From Candidatus Woesearchaeota archaeon (lineage in GTDB: Archaea > Nanobdellota > Nanobdellia > Woesearchaeales > ARS49), in assembly GCA_016203425.1 (NCBI GenBank), contig JACQMU010000166.1, forward strand, positions 1 to 16,036: 16,036 nt of DNA, in the 5' to 3' direction. Of the stretch, positions 1-7,143 are shown in pieces; the first letter of the stretch is position 1; every line of letters starts with the position of its first letter. The notes below the pieces were generated by a model. It was given only the letters and a program-made list of their open reading frames with translations, was not told where the DNA came from and did not search any database. The position numbers were made by a program, and so were the translations under genes.

Positions 1-8
1 GCATTAAT

Positions 9-161
9 TATGGAACAAAAATAGTGCGATTTGCTATATGTCAGAAATCGACGATTATAGTTAACATTTGTGTCGATTTCTGAGCATGCTCGGAAATGCA
101 AACTATGCATAAATTATTCTTGTGCATTTCCGACACTATCGAATCTCGCAAAAGTTCCATA
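9..161. repeat. Multi-arm palindromic element downstream of the FlaJ-like gene
   Basis: This gene-free stretch is an ordered set of inverted repeats. The outer arms at 9-16 and 154-161 (TATGGAAC and its complement) are exact 8-bp complements. Inside them 21-26 pairs with 134-139. Two long hairpins follow: 41-52 with 72-83 (12 bp, TCAGAAATCGAC) and 90-100 with 123-133 (11 bp, TCGGAAATGCA). Between these hairpins lies the perfect 10-bp palindrome GAGCATGCTC at 82-91. All four arms share the core TCRGAAAT or its complement. No coding frame is supported here. It lies just past the stop of the minus-strand FlaJ-like gene, so it could be a 3' structured RNA or terminator-like element, a MITE-like remnant, or a protein-binding dyad; the sequence does not decide between these. 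Confidence 0.7.
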
Positions 162-178
162 TATGACGAGATTTGATA

Positions 179-2314
179 TTATTTTCCCAAAACTCCTGCA
201 ACCCCCACAATGTTGCTTGCGATGGTGTTGAACAGCAGTATCACCACAATTGCGAGTATTGCGTATGTTGTTGTGCTTTGTATTGTGTTTTTGCCTAACA
301 TGTACCGTTCGTTGAGTTTGTCTGCTCCGTTTTCTATGCCGTTTGCAATAATTGTTAGTATGAATGATAGTTGGAAAACGTAGATTCCGACGACGATCTG
401 GAAATAATATGTTGGGATTCCGTCGCCGAAGAATTGTGCAACATCGCTGAATGTTCCTCCCCCTGTTTCTCCGAGGTTTGTGATGTTGCCTGCCAATGCG
501 CTTAGAATGAATGTTATCATGGATGTTATCCCTATAACGATGCCTGCTATGACGGGTGTTAGAAATGTTATTTGTGAACGCATATCAGAAATAATGTCAG
601 CCAACAAATCCTTAAGGCGCTCATTGACTTGGTGTATTTCTTTGATGTATCTTGAAATGTTAAGCAACGCTTGCGCTGCTGTTGCCGGCCCTTTTTTTAT
701 GCTTTCGACAAGCACGCGCATTGAGCTTCTAATTACATTTGATGGAAAGAACGTGACAGCGTCATTAACTGCATCCTGAAGCCCTGCACCAAGCGCGAGT
801 TTTTGGCTGACAAGCTGAAAGAAGTATCCACTCGCAGTTCCTTTTGTTACGTCTGCAACTTTTGGAAATGCAATCTCTGCAGGCAACCCATCTCCAAGCC
901 TGTTGCCCAACTGGAATAATGCTGATGCAAATTCATCCTCAAGCTTTTTTGTGCGCTCCCTTATTTTTATCACATTTGTTGTGCGTAATTTGTGCCACAA
1001 CCCTATGCCGAACACAAATGTGAGTGGGTAAAATATGCTTAAGATTGATGCGCCTAACCCGTATGGCCCAACAATGACTCCGGGAATTTTTATGCTTTCT
1101 CTGTAGCCAATGAGGCTAAAGCCTGAGAATAGTTCAAGGTCAAATTCTGGGTTTAGTGTGTGGATTACTAGCGGTGATGCTGCAATTAAGAACGATGCGC
1201 TTGCAAGTGATAATGTGATGATGAGTGGGTTTATTGGTATTTCGTATTTTCCAAAATGTAAGAGTATGTTTTGGTATTTTTTGAATGCAGGATTTAATTT
1301 GGTGATGTCTGTGTCTCCGTAGCCTGTTGGCCTGTTTGCGAGGATATTTTTGCCGAGGATGAAGACTACTGTTGGCAGGATGAGATTGTATATTGTTGCG
1401 AGGTGCCACCATTGTATGTTTTCTGAGAAGTTTACTACGAGTGGCAGGATGACCAGCCCTAAGATTGGCAGAATTACTCCAAGCATGTGCAGTGTTGTTA
1501 TTGGTGACTTCAGATTTTGCACGTAGTGCAACATTTTTTCTTTTGTGCCGTCAAGAATTACGTCAAGCGATTTGTCAAGAATAGTTAGCCTTCTTTCCTC
1601 GCTGGCTTCGTACAAAGACGATTCAATCAGGTGAAATGCTTCAACGAATTCATTATTCCACTTGCGCCACGTTTCGAGGTAGAACTCCAGTGATTCTTTT
1701 ACTGTGTCATAACGCTGTATTTCAACATCCCACAAAATCTTTTTGAAATCGAGCGAGAGTGGCGGTGCTAAATATTGCGCTGCAAATTCCAACGCACGCT
1801 CCAAGTTTGACGTGTGCCGCATATACGTGACAACGTAGAATATACAAAGCACCATTTGATTGCTTGCTGCCATGCGCCATTTGTTTGCAATGTAGTGTGG
1901 GATTTTTATGAGGATTGTGATTAGTGCAATGCCCCCAAACAATGAGAAGAAAACATAAAACAACAAATCAAACCATGCACTGGCAACAATGCCAAGCATC
2001 ATTAATATTATTGGAAAGATGATTGCAAATGATGTTGCGTCGCTTGGCTTGATTGCGAGGTGGCTTATGCTTATAGATTCCTGCAGTGCTGTTTCTTGGC
2101 TTGGTATTTTTATGTTGAACTTGCCGAAGGCTTTGCAGAGTTTTTCGTAGAGCGTTATTGGTTTTGGGAGTGCTTCCTGCCTGAATAATTCATATGCTCT
2201 TGAGTAAATCTTTTGTGGCTGTTCTATGCTGGTGAGCGCAGTATTTTCCAAGATTGCTTTTTTGTACTTTTCAATCAGTGCCTGCATTTCTGGAGGTGTG
2301 TTTTTAGGTGTCAT
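179..2314 (-). CDS. FlaJ/TadC-like platform membrane protein with two T2SSF domains
   Basis: This is a probable inner-membrane platform protein of an archaeal type IV pilus, archaellum or secretion-like machine, expected to couple to the cytoplasmic ATPase encoded just upstream. At 711 residues it is longer than typical single-unit FlaJ/TadC proteins. About nine hydrophobic segments are visible, near residues 95-112, 117-137, 272-293, 306-321, 362-383, 408-438, 583-606, 636-658 and 683-704. Two soluble helical regions precede membrane pairs, at about 145-265 and 450-580, and fit two T2SSF repeats; the second has the typical L-x-x-G-x-G-L-x-x-A pattern (residues 501-515). The ATG overlaps the ATPase stop codon (ATGA, 2311-2314), which implies translational coupling. 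No FlaH, FlaF/G or prepilin gene lies beside it, so calling it a true archaellum component would be unjustified. Family call is confident; the exact machine is unknown. Confidence 0.88.
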   Translation of the reverse strand: MTPKNTPPEMQALIEKYKKAILENTALTSIEQPQKIYSRAYELFRQEALPKPITLYEKLCKAFGKFNIKIPSQETALQESISISHLAIKPSDATSFAIIFPIILMMLGIVASAWFDLLFYVFFSLFGGIALITILIKIPHYIANKWRMAASNQMVLCIFYVVTYMRHTSNLERALEFAAQYLAPPLSLDFKKILWDVEIQRYDTVKESLEFYLETWRKWNNEFVEAFHLIESSLYEASEERRLTILDKSLDVILDGTKEKMLHYVQNLKSPITTLHMLGVILPILGLVILPLVVNFSENIQWWHLATIYNLILPTVVFILGKNILANRPTGYGDTDITKLNPAFKKYQNILLHFGKYEIPINPLIITLSLASASFLIAASPLVIHTLNPEFDLELFSGFSLIGYRESIKIPGVIVGPYGLGASILSIFYPLTFVFGIGLWHKLRTTNVIKIRERTKKLEDEFASALFQLGNRLGDGLPAEIAFPKVADVTKGTASGYFFQLVSQKLALGAGLQDAVNDAVTFFPSNVIRSSMRVLVESIKKGPATAAQALLNISRYIKEIHQVNERLKDLLADIISDMRSQITFLTPVIAGIVIGITSMITFILSALAGNITNLGETGGGTFSDVAQFFGDGIPTYYFQIVVGIYVFQLSFILTIIANGIENGADKLNERYMLGKNTIQSTTTYAILAIVVILLFNTIASNIVGVAGVLGK

Positions 2315-5300
2315 GTTTTTGTAACTTCTTTTTTAACTGCCAGCCTTAACCATTCCTTCCATTGCCGGTATATTTTTTCTGTGTCTACATTCCCTGTTTC
2401 TTCCTGAATTTGTTCAGTAATCCTGTGAAATTCGTCATTTGCGTTTATGACAAACGGAGCTTCAAGAATCGACTGCGTGTTTGTTGTTTTTGCAGCATCA
2501 ACAAGTTCCTGCTTGAGTGCTGCCCTGAGTTTTATGTTATCCCAGACAGCATCCCAGTTGCCCGCAAATTGTTTTATCATGCCAGCAATTGATTTCAAAA
2601 CTTCTGAATCACCGCTGAGCAGGTCTTTGGTTGGTTCTGCCAGCTCTGTTCTTGTGTCGTACTTAAGCAGGTCAACAAATCCGTTCTCGCGCACAGGGTC
2701 ATCTTCCCAGTGTTTTCTCACCTCGGTTATTTGCGTGAGTTTTCTAAAACTTTTGAGTCCATCAGCACTCCGCACCCTGTTAGCCACGATGATAATATCT
2801 GTTGCTTTGAAACTTGTGCGCGGAACATTTAGGTCATTGACTACTCTGTCAAACACACCATATGGTGAGTCACCATGGATTGTGCCTGCAACAATATTTG
2901 CGAGCGCTCCGACGCGCATTGCCTCATAAAGTGCCTTGGCTTCTGTCGAACGGACTTCGCCGACAATTAACGCAGAATCGCCCAATCGCTGTGTTGTTCG
3001 TATACCCTCATCTGCGCTTACTTCCTGTGTTCCTCTTGTCAGTGCGCTTGCGACTTTCATTGACTGAATATTATAGTTAAGTTTTCTCAGTGCTTGGATA
3101 GGTAATTCTAAGGTGTTATGTGCAAGGATGTTCTCGCAAATAAAGTTCTCATGTTTTGGAACGCTGAAATCGTATACGTATGTTTCTTCTGTTTTGATTT
3201 GTTGTATTGAAACAATCTTGTCCCACAAAATGTCTGATTCTGCTAACGTGTTGTAAAAATTATTTATTACATCAGCACCATAAAGTGTTCGGGTAAATTT
3301 TTGTCTTCCGATTGAAAAGTTTCGCGTGATGTAATCATGATGATTAAGCTCAAGTTGTTGGACTGCTGCAATCTTAGCGGTCTCTGGAAATGGGATTATG
3401 TCTGTTGAGTCGTGTGTTGATTGTTTTGCGCACAATCCTGCTAAGCGTTCGTTCTTATATTGCTGCAGGAGCCCTATTGATTCTTTGAATATGTTGAGTG
3501 ATGCAAGACTGCTTACTCTTAAATTAAATGTTTTGTCCGGCCGTTGGTGTTGCGTTGTGCGCATTATTACGCCAAATTGAAGAAGTAATGTTTGAATATC
3601 ATGCACGAGTTCTCGTGATGCTAAACACATGACTATTTCTTTGTCACTCACGCAACCATCTCCGCTGAAAATGCCTCTCAGAACAAAAGCAATTTGTTGT
3701 TTAGAAAGTCCATACACCCAACTGGGTATTTTTTTAGTGTAGGCATTGCCTTGGAGTTCAAATACAGAAACAAAAACATCTTTCAGCACGCCACTATTTA
3801 TCATTAAGCTTATTCCATCAGAATGCATTTTTGTTGTCAAGCCAAGTTGTTGGGATAGCGTTCGTACTATGTTTCTTTCATTTTCGTCAACAACTGAGAT
3901 GATAATAGAATTCTTGTCATAACTACCGTCAGCAAGCCACAAACCTGTGAGTGTGAGCAATTCTGGCGTAATTGATATTATCGCCGGAATTTTTGTTGAG
4001 CTGGCGCTTTTTTTGATGAAAATATTTGTTCCATCAATATTTAAAGAAAGTTTTTCAAAAACTTCAAATGGCAATACGCAATTTCTCTTCCATGCTGAAG
4101 GCATTGCTTTACTGTAGCTTAATTGGCGCGCGATAACTTGGATTTTTTTCCAATTTGGAGTAATTACGTCTTTAATTCTTTGTCCGCAAAAATAAGTTCC
4201 GGGGAGTCTTTTTGTTGTAAGGTCAATTTGTGTTAAAGATTTCTGGTTGTTTGGAGTGATTCGTGGTGTGACGACGTAGTCTCCTTGTTTTAAGTCTGTA
4301 GTCCTAACAGGTTGTAATAAATTATTCATGCCGAGAGTAAACAGTGAATGGTCTCCTGTCAAGTTTAGCTTTCTTCCTGTTGAAGTTATTATTTGATAAA
4401 TTGGTTTTGTCACTTTGTGTCGCATGCATTGGCTTACTGTGGCAAGAATTACTTTTCCTTCTTTGTTTATTGAGTAAACACGCAATTTCTCTTTTGGTTT
4501 TACAAATTCTCTGCCGTCGAAGTTTTTACCCCCTTGTTTCTTAATTAGTTCATCTATTATTTCTCCAACTGTTGTTTTTTCAAGCTTTCCGTTGCGCTCA
4601 ACAATTATGCGTGAATCTCCTGTCACACTGTCCTCAATCGTAATTATTCTTCTGTTTCTCATTAATTCTACCATGACTGCACCCAACAATGATGTTTTTC
4701 CGGAACTGCGAGTGCCTGCGACAAGAATTGTTCTGTTGCCGTCGATGAGGAAGCTTATGATGCCTGCTGCAAGCGGGCTCATCATGCCTACGCTGACAAA
4801 TCTTGCCAACGTCCAAGGATCATCTCTGTGTCTTCTGAGCGCAAATGCCAGCCCTGTCGGGTTAAGTGGTTCGTAGATTGCTGCAAGCCTGGCGCGTGCT
4901 CCTGGTATGATAAGTTCTGTGTCAAGGATTGGGTTGGCTTCATCAAGCGGCCTGCCTGATATAAGCCTTAGTTTTGATGCCCACGAGTTTGCTTCAGTAA
5001 TAGTTGGATAAATATTTGTTACACAGTCATCATATTTGTTGTGCACGATAAAGACAGGCGTTTTGCCAACAGGGCTGTTGATAGTGATGTCCTGCACCTG
5101 TTCGTCCTGCAAAAGAACTTCAACAAGCCCGAAGCCGATTGTGTAGCGCAAAAGTATTTTTGTCAGCATGTCAGTGTCTTTTTTTGTAAGCGTAATTCCT
5201 TTTTGTTCTGCGAGCTCGAGCAACAGGTCTGTTCCGAGGTTGCTGAATGTTTCTCTCAGCCTGGCAGGGTCTAAAAATTCGTTTCGAGTCGGCTGGTGTG

Positions 5301-6120
5301 CTTCAAACTTTTTTTTTGCTTGGTCAAGAATGTCGTAAAGGTCTGTTGTGAGTTTGAATTCTGGCGGGAGAACATGGTAGAGCAGCTGTACGCTGTCTGG
5401 TAGTTTGAATATTGTGACGTCTATTCCGGTTTTTTCTCCGGTTATTTTGTCTTTTATTTCGTAGCTGTCTATTTCATCTGCTCCTGTTGGATAGCTTGAC
5501 ATTAGTTTTGTGAACATGAAGTCTGGCCGCACTGTCGGCACAAATAGTTGTCTGTACACTATTCTGTCACCGAGCTTGTAGCCTGGAAGGAATGGCTGGG
5601 CTTTTTTGACAATGTTTGTTTGTTCAAACATTGTTATTGTGTCGTTGAGCAGCCCGTAGTATATTCTTAACAGTGCTAAATCTTCCTGGGTGACAACATT
5701 TTGTTCTATGAGCCTTTGTTCGTCTCTGCTGATGCGTTTGAGTTCGACGTATGCTCCGAGCGGGTCTCGCAACACCAGCCGCACAGTTATGTTTCTGAAG
5801 AGTGCATATCTTGGGCTGGTTATTCTTCGTGCGTGCAGTGGCTCTGTTGCTTCGTGTTCTGCACGCTGTTTGTCAATGTGTCGGTAAATGCGCGCGAGCT
5901 CGACGAGCATTATTGTTGTTTCGTAATCGTACTCGTAGTCTCTTTTTTGTGTGAGGATGATTTTTGTTGCTGTGCCCTCTTTTGCAAGCGCGCGTAAAAT
6001 TATTTCCATAACTGTCGGGTTGTCTTCTATTGATGGGAAGAAAGTACATTCTTCACAATCCACTCTTAGAACTGTATCTTCTCCTTCTTTGACAAATTCA
6101 TAACTGCCACAGGTTGCCAT
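2311..6120 (-). CDS. FlaI/TadA-family type II/IV secretion ATPase containing an intein
   Basis: This is a cytoplasmic hexameric-type ATPase expected to power pilus, archaellum or secretion assembly with the FlaJ-like partner encoded next. The 1269-residue precursor contains an intein (residues 498-1002), leaving a 764-residue host. Host motifs in order: Walker A GTRSSGKT (469-476); Asp-box I-T-I-E-D (493-497), continuing after the intein as TLELPIQALRKL (1003-1014); Walker B region ALIVGEVRS (1050-1058); His-box GTIHGDSP (1079-1086). The N-terminal 340 residues are specific to FlaI/TadA-like proteins; C4, C22 and C25 near the start could bind metal or form a disulfide, which is only a suggestion. 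The C-terminal part after about 1120 is long and charged. The start is supported by GAGG 4-5 nt upstream and a TATA box at 6157-6165. It overlaps the FlaJ-like gene by 4 bp. The intein must be spliced out for activity because it separates the Asp-box D from its conserved T-x-E continuation. Confidence 0.93.
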   Translation of the reverse strand: MATCGSYEFVKEGEDTVLRVDCEECTFFPSIEDNPTVMEIILRALAKEGTATKIILTQKRDYEYDYETTIMLVELARIYRHIDKQRAEHEATEPLHARRITSPRYALFRNITVRLVLRDPLGAYVELKRISRDEQRLIEQNVVTQEDLALLRIYYGLLNDTITMFEQTNIVKKAQPFLPGYKLGDRIVYRQLFVPTVRPDFMFTKLMSSYPTGADEIDSYEIKDKITGEKTGIDVTIFKLPDSVQLLYHVLPPEFKLTTDLYDILDQAKKKFEAHQPTRNEFLDPARLRETFSNLGTDLLLELAEQKGITLTKKDTDMLTKILLRYTIGFGLVEVLLQDEQVQDITINSPVGKTPVFIVHNKYDDCVTNIYPTITEANSWASKLRLISGRPLDEANPILDTELIIPGARARLAAIYEPLNPTGLAFALRRHRDDPWTLARFVSVGMMSPLAAGIISFLIDGNRTILVAGTRSSGKTSLLGAVMVELMRNRRIITIEDSVTGDSRIIVERNGKLEKTTVGEIIDELIKKQGGKNFDGREFVKPKEKLRVYSINKEGKVILATVSQCMRHKVTKPIYQIITSTGRKLNLTGDHSLFTLGMNNLLQPVRTTDLKQGDYVVTPRITPNNQKSLTQIDLTTKRLPGTYFCGQRIKDVITPNWKKIQVIARQLSYSKAMPSAWKRNCVLPFEVFEKLSLNIDGTNIFIKKSASSTKIPAIISITPELLTLTGLWLADGSYDKNSIIISVVDENERNIVRTLSQQLGLTTKMHSDGISLMINSGVLKDVFVSVFELQGNAYTKKIPSWVYGLSKQQIAFVLRGIFSGDGCVSDKEIVMCLASRELVHDIQTLLLQFGVIMRTTQHQRPDKTFNLRVSSLASLNIFKESIGLLQQYKNERLAGLCAKQSTHDSTDIIPFPETAKIAAVQQLELNHHDYITRNFSIGRQKFTRTLYGADVINNFYNTLAESDILWDKIVSIQQIKTEETYVYDFSVPKHENFICENILAHNTLELPIQALRKLNYNIQSMKVASALTRGTQEVSADEGIRTTQRLGDSALIVGEVRSTEAKALYEAMRVGALANIVAGTIHGDSPYGVFDRVVNDLNVPRTSFKATDIIIVANRVRSADGLKSFRKLTQITEVRKHWEDDPVRENGFVDLLKYDTRTELAEPTKDLLSGDSEVLKSIAGMIKQFAGNWDAVWDNIKLRAALKQELVDAAKTTNTQSILEAPFVINANDEFHRITEQIQEETGNVDTEKIYRQWKEWLRLAVKKEVTKT
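3115..4629 (-). mobile_element. Intein with LAGLIDADG homing endonuclease inside the ATPase
   Basis: This is an in-frame 505-residue intervening protein (precursor residues 498-1002). The N-terminal splice junction is IED|SVTGDSRI, with Ser as first nucleophile. Block B reads TGDHSLFT, with the T-x-x-H pair at T588 and H591. Block F is YVYDFSVPKHENF (981-993). The C-terminal junction is ILAHN|TLELP, with penultimate His, terminal Asn and Thr at +1. Between the splicing halves lie two LAGLIDADG motifs, LTGLWLADGSYD (724-735) and VLRGIFSGDG (813-822), both keeping the catalytic Asp (D731, D821). All splicing residues and both endonuclease acids are therefore present, so the element looks active for splicing and possibly for homing. 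Deleting it restores a canonical TIEDTLELP Asp-box, which fixes the boundaries to the base. Confidence 0.96.
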
Positions 6121-6121
6121 G

Positions 6122-6168
6122 AAGCCTCTTTTGTTGGTTTATGTTGTGAGAGTAGCATATATAAACGT
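6122..6168 (-). promoter_or_regulatory. Promoter and ribosome binding site of the ATPase-FlaJ operon
   Basis: Read on the minus strand, GTTTATATATG (TATA box about 6157-6165) is followed about 26 nt later by a likely start of transcription near 6134. A short leader contains AGAGG (complement at 6125-6129) just before the ATG at 6120. This promoter would drive both motor genes. Confidence 0.6.
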
Positions 6169-6412
6169 TTTCAAATACGAAATACATTGATTCGGTTTAA
6201 GAAAGCGCCGACAATGGCAGGTGCGACGGTCGTGTCACTTTGTTCCACGCCCTACGAACCACTCCGAAGTGTTTCGAACCGAAGGTTCGTAACATCTTAC
6301 GAATGCCTGCATTCGAAAGAGAGCCAACCCTCGGTTCGCCGCACGCCACGTCGGCGCTGGTGAGGCAGGGGTTGCTCCACAAATGGCACACATTTGGAGC
6401 GTGCTAGTAATG

Positions 6413-6441
6413 AAGGGATTTTCGCTACGCTGCAATCCCTT
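6413..6441. repeat. Hairpin with inner GTA triloop (minus strand)
   Basis: An exact 8-bp stem AAGGGATT / AATCCCTT (6413-6420 with 6434-6441) encloses a 13-nt loop. On the minus strand that loop contains GCGTAGC, a mini-hairpin with a GNA-type triloop. It is one of three similarly built stem-loops in this gene-free stretch. Confidence 0.65.
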
Positions 6442-6477
6442 ATTTCCGATTGACGTAAAGTTCGCAGTTATTATTTC

Positions 6478-6507
6478 GGACGGTCGCAGCGAAGCTGAGT
6501 ACCGTCC
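6478..6507. repeat. Nested hairpin with inner CAGC-GAA-GCTG
   Basis: An exact 7-bp outer stem GGACGGT / ACCGTCC (6478-6484 with 6501-6507) encloses an inner hairpin CAGC-GAA-GCTG (6487-6497). The inner core GCGAAGC is the sequence known from DNA biophysics as an unusually stable mini-hairpin. Confidence 0.7.
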
Positions 6508-6557
6508 TTGACTGCTTTTGGTCAAGCTTTTGCAAAAGGTTGCGGGATGCCGAACGA

Positions 6558-6582
6558 GGATATCGAACGAAGTGAGATGTCC
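6558..6582. repeat. Nested hairpin with inner AC-GAA-GT
   Basis: An outer stem GGATATC / GATGTCC (6558-6564 with 6576-6582, one G-T wobble) encloses an inner ACGAAGT (6567-6573). It has the same nested plan as the hairpin at 6478-6507, with different stem sequence and the same GAA triloop. Flanking TTGCG (6540-6544) and CGCAA (6588-6592) can extend it. Confidence 0.65.
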
Positions 6583-6636
6583 GACAACGCAATTGTGGTG
6601 GCGTGCGGCAACAAAATCATATGTCAAATAAAAAGG

Positions 6637-6645
6637 ATTTTAAAT
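6637..6645 (+). promoter_or_regulatory. TATA box for the coiled-coil gene at 6668
   Basis: ATTTTAAAT is centred about 27 nt upstream of the ATG at 6668, the spacing expected if transcription begins at the start codon. This decides the start: the upstream in-frame ATG at 6644 lies within the promoter itself. Confidence 0.55.
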
Positions 6646-6667
6646 GAATAGATATTTTGTTTTTTTT

Positions 6668-7141
6668 ATGCCTGACGAAGACTTCCCCCCATTTGGTGGC
6701 CCGCCAGTTGGTTTTGAAACACACCCTGGAAAAACAAAAGTTGCTGAACCTGCTGCTGTTGACAAGTCTGTTGTTGACCAGATGAATACTGTTCTTACTC
6801 GCTTGCGTGATGCTGAACGCCGTTTTGGTGACGTTCAAGAATTAATGCGTTTTCATGAGGAAGAGTCTCGCAAAAACATTAATCGTTTGTGGACAAAAGT
6901 TAAGGAATCTGATGGCCGCATTACTGAGTTGTCACACCAGCTTGCAGAACTGGAGAAACAATTACATTTAGTGATTAATGAAATTCGCCTGACAGCAAAG
7001 AAAGAAGATTTTGAAGTCATGAAGCGTTTTGTCGAATACATTAAACCCGTTAAGTTTGTGACTGTTGACCAGGTTGAAAGAATAGTAAACGACATTCTTG
7101 AAGAGCACGGTGCAATTAAAGAGAAAGCAATAGAAGAATAG
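6668..7141 (+). CDS. Coiled-coil protein, possibly related to archaellum/pilus accessory FlaC-D-E proteins
   Basis: The function is not assigned. The product is a 157-residue soluble, charged protein. Residues 1-30 are Pro/Gly-rich and probably disordered (MPDEDFPPFGGPP...). Residues 34-115 are strongly helical with heptad-like spacing and probably form a coiled coil. The C-terminus (about 113-147) has the pattern K-K-E-D-F-E-x-M-x-x-F-V-E-Y-I-x-P-V-K-F-V-T followed by a helix. That layout resembles small archaeal FlaC/FlaD/FlaE-type accessory proteins, and a secretion ATPase pair lies next door, but I cannot show homology from sequence reading alone. The start at 6668 is chosen over 6644 because the TATA-like box sits 27 nt upstream. 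It converges on the Lrp-like gene with a 2-nt gap. Confidence 0.8.
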   Translation: MPDEDFPPFGGPPVGFETHPGKTKVAEPAAVDKSVVDQMNTVLTRLRDAERRFGDVQELMRFHEEESRKNINRLWTKVKESDGRITELSHQLAELEKQLHLVINEIRLTAKKEDFEVMKRFVEYIKPVKFVTVDQVERIVNDILEEHGAIKEKAIEE

Positions 7142-7143
7142 TT

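Larger units (their letters stand above)
6204..6609. other. GC-richer, hairpin-dense gene-free region with long-range pairing; possible structured RNA
   Basis: No supported gene lies between the ATPase promoter and the next coding start, about 500 bp. The sequence is visibly richer in G and C than its surroundings and is filled with inverted repeats. Local hairpins are at 6275-6289 (CGAACC-GAA-GGTTCG), 6300-6315, 6374-6400, 6413-6441, 6478-6507, 6509-6528 and 6558-6582. Long-range pairs are 6338-6349 with 6598-6609 (12 bp, GCCGCACGCCAC and complement) and 6204-6212 with 6350-6358 (9 bp, AGCGCCGAC and complement). The two long-range partners abut, so both together would make a pseudoknot with a continuous 21-nt central strand. 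No RNase P, SRP, tRNA or rRNA signature was recognised. A structured non-coding RNA or a cluster of palindromic DNA repeats are the main options; strand of transcription is undetermined. Confidence 0.55.

Noticed and set aside
9..161. CRISPR repeats from the recurring TCRGAAAT arms
   Set aside because: The arms alternate in orientation, are only 8-12 bp, and have no regular spacer units.
2447..2929. A 160-codon plus-strand open frame opposite the ATPase gene
   Set aside because: It is antisense to highly conserved ATPase motifs, and its composition is that of a shadow frame.
179..6120. Calling the motor pair a true archaellum operon
   Set aside because: FlaH, FlaF/G and archaellin genes are absent; FlaI/FlaJ relatives also serve pili and secretion.
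6197..6391. A 64-codon minus-strand open frame in the same region
   Set aside because: It overlaps the frame above in another phase, has no initiation signals, and lies across hairpin arms.
6204..6609. RNase P RNA, SRP RNA or tRNA in the structured region
   Set aside because: I looked on both strands for the conserved RNase P GAGGAAAGTC-type core, the SRP helix 8 GGAAG/GCAGC-type loop, and tRNA T-arm plus CCA-stem geometry, and found none.
6235..6627. A 130-codon minus-strand open frame in the gene-free region
   Set aside because: It runs through all the palindromes, has no promoter or ribosome binding site, and the translated residues lack any recognisable domain. The stop-free frame is better explained by locally higher GC.
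6644..6667. Upstream in-frame ATG extending the coiled-coil protein by eight residues
   Set aside because: It would overlap the only good TATA box; ATG 6668 has ideal 27-nt spacing.
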